A stretch of DNA of 53,571 bases. Source: Stenotrophomonas ginsengisoli (GTDB taxonomy: Bacteria > Pseudomonadota > Gammaproteobacteria > Xanthomonadales > Xanthomonadaceae). The stretch's first letter is position 1; each line of letters opens with the position of its first letter. Shown one piece after another: positions 48,251 through 53,571 of the stretch. The stretch lies in assembly GCF_001431485.1 (NCBI RefSeq), contig NZ_LDJM01000042.1:1-53571 (forward strand). Direction: 5' to 3'. The notes under the pieces were generated by a model. It ran no database searches and was not told the DNA's origin. It worked only from the letters and a program-made list of their open reading frames with translations. A program made the translations under genes and the position numbers.

Positions 48251-48877
48251 ATGCAGAACCGGATTTCCCGCTGGCCGTTGCTGCTGGCCCTGTTGCTGCC
48301 GTCCCTGCAGGCCCTGCAGGCCCTGCCGGCCCATGCGCTCGAACCGGCAGCCAGCGCTGCCAGCGCACAGGACCGACTGGGCGTGGCCGGGCCGCAGCAA
48401 GTAGCCGGCCAGGTCTACCGCCTGGCCTTCGTCACCCCGCCATCGGCCAACGGCCATGTGTTGCAGGAATACCTGCCGGCCGGGCAGCAGTTGGAAAGCT
48501 ATACCGAGATGCTGCTGCTCAGTCATGTTCCGGTCCAGGCGACGCCGCTGCAGCTTGCCCAGCACAAGTACCAGGAGATCCAGGCCCGGCGCTCGGGCGG
48601 CGATGCACTGGCCAATGGCGAGCTGCTGGAAGGCCCGGATGGCAGCGCGGTACTGGATTTTGTGATGTCGGCCACCCTGCCTGATGGCCGGCTGGTGGTG
48701 GAGTGGAATGCCTACCACTACCGCCAGCAGGCTGCTGGCATCACCCTGACCGCACTGTCCCGCCGCGCTTATGGTGATGAGGCGGCCACCACCTTCCTGC
48801 GTGGGCTGAAGCAACGCAGGCTGGTTGACCGTGAGGCCGTGCTGGCCTGGTTGCCGACGGTGCAGCGGCAGGGCTGA
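48251..48877 (+). CDS. Exported protein of unknown function
   Basis: A 208-residue protein with a signal peptide (RWPLLLALLLPSLQALQAL), probably cleaved at PAHA-LEP. The mature part (VYRLAFVTPPSANGHVLQEY, ESYTEMLLLSHVP, VLDFVMSATLPDGRLVVEWN, TTFLRGLKQRRLVDREAVLA) shows mixed alpha/beta character and no motif I recognise. The leader contains the short repeat LQALQAL. The ATG at 48251 has AAGGAG 6 bp upstream and is preferred over one two codons earlier. It follows radA by 136 bp and has its own terminator. It looks like a periplasmic protein found in xanthomonads. Confidence 0.78.
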   Translation: MQNRISRWPLLLALLLPSLQALQALPAHALEPAASAASAQDRLGVAGPQQVAGQVYRLAFVTPPSANGHVLQEYLPAGQQLESYTEMLLLSHVPVQATPLQLAQHKYQEIQARRSGGDALANGELLEGPDGSAVLDFVMSATLPDGRLVVEWNAYHYRQQAAGITLTALSRRAYGDEAATTFLRGLKQRRLVDREAVLAWLPTVQRQG

Positions 48878-48907
48878 GCCCGGGCCGTCTTGCCGGCCAG
48901 TCAAAGC

Positions 48908-48936
48908 AACGCCCCGCTCTGCGGGGCGTTTTTGTT
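48908..48936 (+). terminator. Rho-independent terminator after the exported protein
   Basis: AACGCCCCGC (48908-48917) pairs with GCGGGGCGTT (48921-48930), followed by TTTG TTT. It also sits at the 3' end of the convergent CcsA-like gene. Confidence 0.88.
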
Positions 48937-49719
48937 TCAGTGGAAGATCAGCTCGATCGCCGCCTTGGAGCCGAAGAAGGCCAGCAGCAGCAGGGCACTG
49001 GCAATCAAGGTCAGTCGTACCGCCTTCTTGCCGCGCCAGCCCCAGCGCCAGCGCCCCAGCAGCAGGGTGCCGAACACCAGCCAGGACAGCACGCTGAGCA
49101 CGGTCTTGTGCACCAGCTTCTGGGCCAGCAGGTCATCGACGAACAAGACCCCGGTCAGCAGGGTGGCGCTGAGCAGGATGAAACCGGCGGTGATGGTGCG
49201 GAACAGCAGGGTTTCCAGCTCGTGCAGCGGCGGCAGGCGGCGGCTGAAACGGCTGAAGCTGCGCTGGCGCAGGGCGCGCTCCTGGATGCGCAGCATCAAG
49301 GCCAGCACCGCGCTGATGGCCAGCGTGGCGTAGGCCAGCAGGGCGGTCCAGGCATGGGTCTCCAGGCGCCAGCCCAGTGCCGGGGAGGGCGCATGGCCGT
49401 ACAGGTGGTAGGCCAGCAGCAGCAGGGCCGCCAGCGGATAGGCCACCAGCCCCAGGGCGGTGAGCTGGCCGCGTGCGGCCACCACCGTGGTCAGGCCGGC
49501 CATGCCCAGGCCAACCAGGGAGAGGGCGGCAAAGAAATGCATGTCCGGTCCGCCGGGCGTCTGCCAGGCCACCAGGGCGTGGTAGCTGGCATGCAGCAGT
49601 ACCGCGGCGCTGGCCAGGCCCAGCCAGGGTCCACGCGGCCGGTCTGCCTGTTTGCCTTCCTGCAGCAGCAGGCCGCTGGCCAGCAGGTAGAGAACCAGCG
49701 CGATGAGAACGATTGTCAT
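48937..49719 (-). CDS. CcsA/YpjD-like cytochrome c assembly-family membrane protein
   Basis: A 260-residue protein with about eight helices. The pattern LLHASYHALVAWQ, LLLAYHLYGHAPSPAL, LETHAWTALLAYATLAISAV and HKTVLSVLSWLVFGTLLLGR carries the conserved His of the CcsA/HemX/YpjD group, which relates to heme handling. YpjD next to ffh is a recurrent gammaproteobacterial order, and ffh is divergent here. Start ATG 49719; a GTG two codons upstream is possible. Its exact role is not established. Confidence 0.85.
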   Translation of the reverse strand: MTIVLIALVLYLLASGLLLQEGKQADRPRGPWLGLASAAVLLHASYHALVAWQTPGGPDMHFFAALSLVGLGMAGLTTVVAARGQLTALGLVAYPLAALLLLAYHLYGHAPSPALGWRLETHAWTALLAYATLAISAVLALMLRIQERALRQRSFSRFSRRLPPLHELETLLFRTITAGFILLSATLLTGVLFVDDLLAQKLVHKTVLSVLSWLVFGTLLLGRWRWGWRGKKAVRLTLIASALLLLAFFGSKAAIELIFH

Positions 49720-49783
49720 CGCCACAGTGTGGCACAGCCGCGCCGGTGTTGCGAAGGCGCAGCGGGCAAGGGGGCACAGCAGG

Positions 49784-49789
49784 TATAAT
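49784..49789 (+). promoter_or_regulatory. -10 element of ffh
   Basis: TATAAT (49784-49789), 37 bp upstream of the ffh ATG. No good -35 is seen at 17 bp. Confidence 0.55.
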
Positions 49790-49825
49790 CGGCCGTTTCG
49801 TTATTCCTTCTGCAGGTTGCACCGC

Positions 49826-51205
49826 ATGTTCGAGTCCCTGACCCAGCGCCTTTCCGGCACCATCGAGCGCCTGCGTGGGCGTGGCCGCCTGACCGAGGAG
49901 AACATCCGCGAGGCCACCCGTGAAGTGCGCATCGCCCTGCTCGAGGCCGATGTGGCCCTGCCGGTGGTGCAGGCCCTGATCGAGAAGATCAAGGTGCGCG
50001 CCGTTGGCCAGGAAGTGCTCAAGTCGCTGACCCCGGGCCAGGCCCTGATCAAGGTCGTGCGCGACGAGCTGACCGCGGTGATGGGCTCCACCGCCACCGA
50101 TCTGAACCTGAATGTGCCGGCGCCGGCGGTGATCCTGATGGCCGGCCTGCAGGGTGCGGGCAAGACCACCACCACCGGCAAGCTGGCCAAGCTGCTCAAG
50201 GAAAAGCGCAAGAAGAAGGTCATGGTGGTCTCGGCCGACGTCTACCGCCCGGCCGCGATCGAGCAGCTCAAGACCCTGGCCGAACAGGTCGGCGTGCTGT
50301 TCTTCGCCTCCTCGCCTGACCAGGACCCGGTGGACATCGTCAAGGCGGCCATCGCCGATGCCAAGAAGTCCTTCGTCGACGTGCTGCTGGTGGATACCGC
50401 CGGCCGTCTGGCCATCGATGAAGCGATGATGGCCGAGATCAAGGCCCTGCACGCGGCGGTCAACCCGGTCGAAACCCTGTTCGTGGTCGATGCGATGACC
50501 GGCCAGGATGCGGCCAACACCGCCAAGGCCTTTGGTGAAGCCCTGCCGCTGACCGGCGTGGTGCTGACCAAGACCGACGGTGACGCCCGTGGCGGTGCCG
50601 CCCTGTCGGTGCGCTACATCACCGGCAAGCCGATCAAGTTCACCGGTACCGGTGAAAAGGTCGATGGCCTGGATGTGTTCCACCCCGAGCGTGTGGCCGG
50701 GCGCATCCTGGACATGGGCGACGTGCTCTCCCTGGTGGAGCAGGTCGAGCAGCAGGTGGACAAGGACAAGGCGGCCAAGCTGGCCGAGAAGGTCGCCAGC
50801 GGCAAGAAGTTCAACCTCAACGACATGCGCGACCAGCTCGAGCAGATGGAAAACATGGGCGGCATCGGTGGCCTGATGGACAAGCTGCCGGGCCTGGGCC
50901 AGATTCCGGACCACCTCAAGGCACAGGTCACCCAGAGCCGCGAAGTGCCGCGCATGATCGCCATCATCAACTCGATGACCCTGAAGGAACGCCGCAACCC
51001 GGGCCTGCTCAATGGTTCGCGCCGTGCCCGCATCGCCAAGGGTGCCGGTGTGCAGCCGGCCGACGTCAACCGTCTGATGAAGCAGTACATGCAGATGGAA
51101 AAGATGATGAGCAAGATGGCCGGTGGCGGCATGAAGGGCATGATGCGCTCGATGCGCGGCATGATGGGCGCCATGGGCATGAAGGGCGGCTTGCCGTTCC
51201 GCTGA
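49826..51205 (+). CDS. ffh: Signal recognition particle protein Ffh
   Basis: Ffh (459 residues) binds 4.5S RNA and signal sequences of nascent membrane proteins. The N domain starts MFESLTQRLSGTIERLRGRG. The G domain has G1 AGLQGAGKTTTTGKLAKLL, DVYRPAAIEQL, VDTAGRL and TKTDGDARGGAALS. The M domain is Met-rich, ending in repeats (GGGMKGMMRSMRGMMGAMG) that form part of the flexible signal-binding tail. The ATG at 49826 is the standard start; the frame opens upstream without need. It precedes the rpsP operon by 99 bp. Confidence 0.98.
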   Translation: MFESLTQRLSGTIERLRGRGRLTEENIREATREVRIALLEADVALPVVQALIEKIKVRAVGQEVLKSLTPGQALIKVVRDELTAVMGSTATDLNLNVPAPAVILMAGLQGAGKTTTTGKLAKLLKEKRKKKVMVVSADVYRPAAIEQLKTLAEQVGVLFFASSPDQDPVDIVKAAIADAKKSFVDVLLVDTAGRLAIDEAMMAEIKALHAAVNPVETLFVVDAMTGQDAANTAKAFGEALPLTGVVLTKTDGDARGGAALSVRYITGKPIKFTGTGEKVDGLDVFHPERVAGRILDMGDVLSLVEQVEQQVDKDKAAKLAEKVASGKKFNLNDMRDQLEQMENMGGIGGLMDKLPGLGQIPDHLKAQVTQSREVPRMIAIINSMTLKERRNPGLLNGSRRARIAKGAGVQPADVNRLMKQYMQMEKMMSKMAGGGMKGMMRSMRGMMGAMGMKGGLPFR

Positions 51206-51224
51206 ACCTGACATTCATGGGCGC

Positions 51225-51253
51225 TTGGCGCCGGGCTGCGGCCCGGCTATAAT
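51225..51253 (+). promoter_or_regulatory. Sigma70 promoter of the rpsP operon
   Basis: -35 TTGGCG (51225-51230), 17-bp spacer containing a GC-rich CCGGGC/GCCCGG dyad, -10 TATAAT (51248-51253). Transcription would start near 51260, giving a leader of about 45 nt. Confidence 0.82.
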
Positions 51254-51304
51254 CGCCGACTTACCGCGCCATCCTGGCGACTGGGCTACAAAGGAAAAAC
51301 CACC

Positions 51305-51562
51305 ATGGTCAAGATTCGACTGACCCGCGGCGGCGCCAAGAAGCGTCCGTTCTACCACATCATCGTCACCGACGTCCGTAGCGCCCGCGACGGCCGCAAC
51401 ATCGAGCGCGTCGGTTTCTACAACCCGGTTGCCCAGGGCGCTGAATCGCGCGTTGTGCTGGACATCCCGGCTGTCGACAAGTGGATCGCCAACGGCGCCC
51501 AGATGACCGACAAGGTCCGCAACCTGTACAAGGAAGCGACCAAGGCTCAGGCAGCTGCCTGA
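51305..51562 (+). CDS. rpsP: 30S ribosomal protein S16
   Basis: Ribosomal protein bS16 (85 residues). [40 protein letters not shown] and the [15 protein letters not shown] end are standard. AAAGGAAAAACCACC precedes the ATG. It heads rpsP-rimM-trmD-rplS, the conserved operon order. Confidence 0.98.
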   Translation: MVKIRLTRGGAKKRPFYHIIVTDVRSARDGRNIERVGFYNPVAQGAESRVVLDIPAVDKWIANGAQMTDKVRNLYKEATKAQAAA

Positions 51563-51570
51563 TCCGCAGG

Positions 51571-51597
51571 GGGCCGCATCGCAAGATGCGGCCCTTT
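51571..51597 (+). other. Hairpin between rpsP and rimM
   Basis: GGGCCGCATC (51571-51580) and GATGCGGCCC (51585-51594) form a perfect 10-bp stem with a GCAA tetraloop, then TTT. It ends 9 nt before the rimM ATG, where no SD is visible. It could terminate part of the transcripts or limit rimM translation. Confidence 0.75.
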
Positions 51598-51603
51598 CCA
51601 CTT

Positions 51604-52122
51604 ATGACCAATGAAAATTCCGCGCGCCGGATCCTGCTGGGCAGGGTTGTCGGTGCTTTTGGCGTCCGTGGCGAAATCAAGCTCGAGTCGTGGACCGAGC
51701 CGCGTTCGGCCATCTTCAAGTACCAGCCCTGGATCCTGCGCAGCCCCGCTGGCGTGGAAACCGAGCTGACCGGTGCGCGTGGCCGTGATACCGGCAAGCA
51801 CCTGGTGGCCACCTTCCCGGGCGTGGACGACCGCAACGTGGTCGAGGCCATGCGTGGGACCGAGGTGTACGTGCCGCGCAGCGCGTTGCCGCCGCCGAAG
51901 GCCGACGAGTTCTACTGGGTCGACCTGGAAGGCATGGAGGTGGTGACCACCACCGGTCAGGTGTTCGGCACGGTCTCCCACCTGTTCTCCACCGGTGCCA
52001 ATGACGTGCTGGTGGTCCGCGGCGATCGCGAGCGCATGATCCCATGGGTCCGCCCGGACTTTGTGCTCAGTGTGGATTTCGACGCTGCCCGCATCACCGT
52101 GGACTGGGATCCGGATTTCTGA
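51604..52122 (+). CDS. rimM: Ribosome maturation factor RimM
   Basis: RimM (172 residues) helps 16S 3' domain folding around S19 during 30S assembly. The N-terminal domain has [20 protein letters not shown] and [15 protein letters not shown]. The PRC-barrel domain includes [35 protein letters not shown] and [16 protein letters not shown]. The ATG at 51604 has no SD and lies right behind a strong hairpin, suggesting low translation relative to S16. trmD starts 3 bp after its stop. Confidence 0.96.
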   Translation: MTNENSARRILLGRVVGAFGVRGEIKLESWTEPRSAIFKYQPWILRSPAGVETELTGARGRDTGKHLVATFPGVDDRNVVEAMRGTEVYVPRSALPPPKADEFYWVDLEGMEVVTTTGQVFGTVSHLFSTGANDVLVVRGDRERMIPWVRPDFVLSVDFDAARITVDWDPDF

Positions 52123-52125
52123 TCC

Positions 52126-52869
52126 GTGCGCATCGACGTCATCACCCTGTTCCCTGATTTCATCGCCCAGTCCGCCGGCCTGGGCGTGGTCGGCCGTGCC
52201 GCCGAGCGCGGCCTGGTCGAGGTGCAGGGCTGGAACCCGCGCGATTACGCCGCCGGCAATTACCGCCGTGTCGATGACCGCCCGTTTGGTGGTGGCCCCG
52301 GCATGGTGATGCTGATCGAGCCGTTGCTGGCCACCCTGGCAGCAGTCAAGGCGGCCGATCCCACTCCGGCCCGGGTGATCTACCTGTCTCCGCAAGGCGC
52401 GCCATTGACCCAGGCCAAGGTGCGCGAGCTGGCCGGGCAACCGCGGCTGGTCCTGCTGTGCGGCCGCTATGAAGGCATCGACGAGCGCTTCCTGTCCGCC
52501 AACGTGGATGAGGAAATCTCCATCGGCGATTACATCCTGTCCGGCGGCGAGCTGGGCGCGGCGGTGATCATCGATGCGGTGACCCGGGTCCAGGACGGCG
52601 CCCTGGGCGATGCCCTGTCGGCGGTGCAGGACAGCTTCGAGGGTGACGGCATGCTCGACTGCCCGCATTACAGCCAGCCGGCCAGCCATGTGCTGGGCGA
52701 GGTGCCGGAAGTACTGCGCTCGGGCAACCATGCTGCCATCGCCGCCTGGCGCCGTCAGCAATCCCTGCTGCGTACACGTGCGCGGCGTCCGGACCTGTTT
52801 GATGAAGCGGCGCTGTCCAAGGCCGACCGCAAGCTGCTGCAACAGGCAGACGGGAGCAAAAACCGCTGA
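52126..52869 (+). CDS. trmD: tRNA (guanine-N1-)-methyltransferase TrmD
   Basis: TrmD (247 residues) methylates G37 of tRNAs with SAM to prevent frameshifting. It is a SPOUT-fold enzyme with a trefoil knot. [51 protein letters not shown] and [17 protein letters not shown] are the SAM and knot motifs, and [14 protein letters not shown] is the tRNA-binding part. The start is a GTG at 52126, right after rimM with no independent SD visible, so it is probably translated by coupling. Confidence 0.98.
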   Translation: MRIDVITLFPDFIAQSAGLGVVGRAAERGLVEVQGWNPRDYAAGNYRRVDDRPFGGGPGMVMLIEPLLATLAAVKAADPTPARVIYLSPQGAPLTQAKVRELAGQPRLVLLCGRYEGIDERFLSANVDEEISIGDYILSGGELGAAVIIDAVTRVQDGALGDALSAVQDSFEGDGMLDCPHYSQPASHVLGEVPEVLRSGNHAAIAAWRRQQSLLRTRARRPDLFDEAALSKADRKLLQQADGSKNR

Positions 52870-52898
52870 GGCAACTGGCGCTGGCCGTTGCTTTTGGC

Positions 52899-52904
52899 TA
52901 GAAT
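52899..52904 (+). promoter_or_regulatory. Possible -10 for rplS inside the trmD-rplS gap
   Basis: TAGAAT (52899-52904) lies in the 164-bp trmD-rplS gap. The -35 position is poor. The gap could instead be a leader that lets L19 be made at a higher rate than TrmD. Confidence 0.35.
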
Positions 52905-53033
52905 ATGCGACTTCCTGCGGCCGGCATCGGCACGTGGGGGCATAACAACAAACGTGCAGCACAGTCCGGTGACTGCATGAGACCCAAGCTGTCGATATCG
53001 ACACACCCACCCGAATAAAGAATCGGTAGAGCC

Positions 53034-53441
53034 ATGAGCAAGCTGAACAAGTCCATCATCGCGGAGTTCGAATCCGCCCAGATCACCCGCGAACTGCCGC
53101 AGTTCAGCCAGGGCGACACCGTCGTGGTGAACGTCAAGGTGAAGGAAGGCAACCGTGAGCGTATCCAGGCCTATGAAGGCGTGGTCATCGCCACCAAGAA
53201 TGCCGGCCTGAACTCCTCGTTCACCGTGCGCAAGATCTCCCACGGCTACGGCGTGGAGCGCGTGTTCCAGACCCACAGCCCGGTCGTTGACTCGGTTGAA
53301 GTCAAGCGCCGCGGCAAGGTCCGTCAGGCCAAGCTGTACTACCTGCGTGGCCTGGAAGGCAAGGCTGCCCGCATCAAGGAAGATCTGGCCAAGGCTGCTC
53401 AGGCCAAGGCCCTGCGCCTGGCTGCTGCCAAGGGCGAGTAA
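53034..53441 (+). CDS. rplS: 50S ribosomal protein L19
   Basis: Ribosomal protein bL19 (135 residues) sits at the subunit interface. [60 protein letters not shown] and [20 protein letters not shown] are conserved. The C-terminal extension ([20 protein letters not shown]) is longer than in E. coli, which has about 115 residues. It is last in the rpsP operon and followed by a terminator. Confidence 0.98.
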   Translation: MSKLNKSIIAEFESAQITRELPQFSQGDTVVVNVKVKEGNRERIQAYEGVVIATKNAGLNSSFTVRKISHGYGVERVFQTHSPVVDSVEVKRRGKVRQAKLYYLRGLEGKAARIKEDLAKAAQAKALRLAAAKGE

Positions 53442-53478
53442 TTCCGGCGCGCACCAGCAACTGGTGCAGCAGGAAAGG

Positions 53479-53506
53479 AAAAGGCCGCCGCAAGGCGGCC
53501 TTTTTC
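53479..53506 (+). terminator. Rho-independent terminator of the rpsP operon
   Basis: AAAAGGCCGCC pairs with GGCGGCCTTTTT around a GCAA tetraloop. It is about 37 bp after the rplS stop. Bases 53507-53571 hold nothing I can support. Confidence 0.93.
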
Positions 53507-53571
53507 GTGCAGGCAGATCGGCAGTGCGAAACCTGCCTTGAGAACGTCCAGCAGCAAACGGCCGCCTGCAG

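Noticed and set aside
48296..48330. Tandem repeat in the signal peptide of the exported protein.
   Set aside because: Two copies of CTGCAGGCC-type units only; too short to call a repeat array.

Overview
The window is GC-rich gammaproteobacterial chromosome, most likely a Xanthomonadaceae member close to Stenotrophomonas. The evidence is gene content and order: colRS-like pair beside an ArnT-like transferase, minCDE, rplU-rpmA-obgE, rpsT/murJ-ribF-ileS-lspA-ispH, cyoABCD and rpsP-rimM-trmD-rplS, together with a long TonB-dependent receptor and a GTAG/REP-like hairpin. Species identity is inference. I found no prophage, insertion sequence, CRISPR array or rRNA. Most of the window is ordinary core genome.

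Layout. Bases 1-3778 hold an ArnT-like lipid A glycosyltransferase (cut by the window edge) facing a two-component pair. Bases 3785-6778 form one reverse-strand operon: GNAT acetyltransferase, minC, minD, minE and a small protein with an HExxH motif. Bases 6916-10525 hold a DesK/NarL-type two-component pair, an SRPBCC protein and a DUF423 membrane protein. Bases 10562-14755 form a compact reverse-strand operon (SPFH protein, small membrane protein, Arc-like DNA-binding protein, DUF4177 protein, hydrolase, PH-like membrane protein, M15 peptidase), with tandem TGATATCA palindromes in front of it. Then come purT, a secreted phosphohydrolase-like lipoprotein, bpt, a DUF2007-like protein, two acyl-CoA thioesterases, an ECI1-like enoyl-CoA isomerase, a copper chaperone and uvrA (to 24270).

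From 24421 to 34053 the window carries housekeeping genes: ribosomal proteins L21, L27 and S20, the GTPase Obg, lipid II flippase, riboflavin kinase, Ile-tRNA synthetase, signal peptidase II, IspH and tRNA-Thr(CGT). Bases 34154-39066 are accessory: a MarR/MFS pair and a TonB-dependent receptor. A 699-bp non-coding stretch rich in perfect inverted repeats then precedes the cytochrome bo3 operon cyoABCD. The rest contains a lysoplasmalogenase-like protein, an MHYT-GGDEF-EAL c-di-GMP protein, radA, an unknown secreted protein, a CcsA-like protein, ffh and the rpsP operon.

The main leads are the SPFH/Arc-like operon with its candidate operator, the symmetric sites upstream of cyoABCD (one resembles a PrrA/RegA/RoxR redox box), the HExxH protein tied to minCDE, and hairpins likely to control translation in the ribosomal-protein operons. 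All functional statements come from reading motifs by eye; no database search was run.
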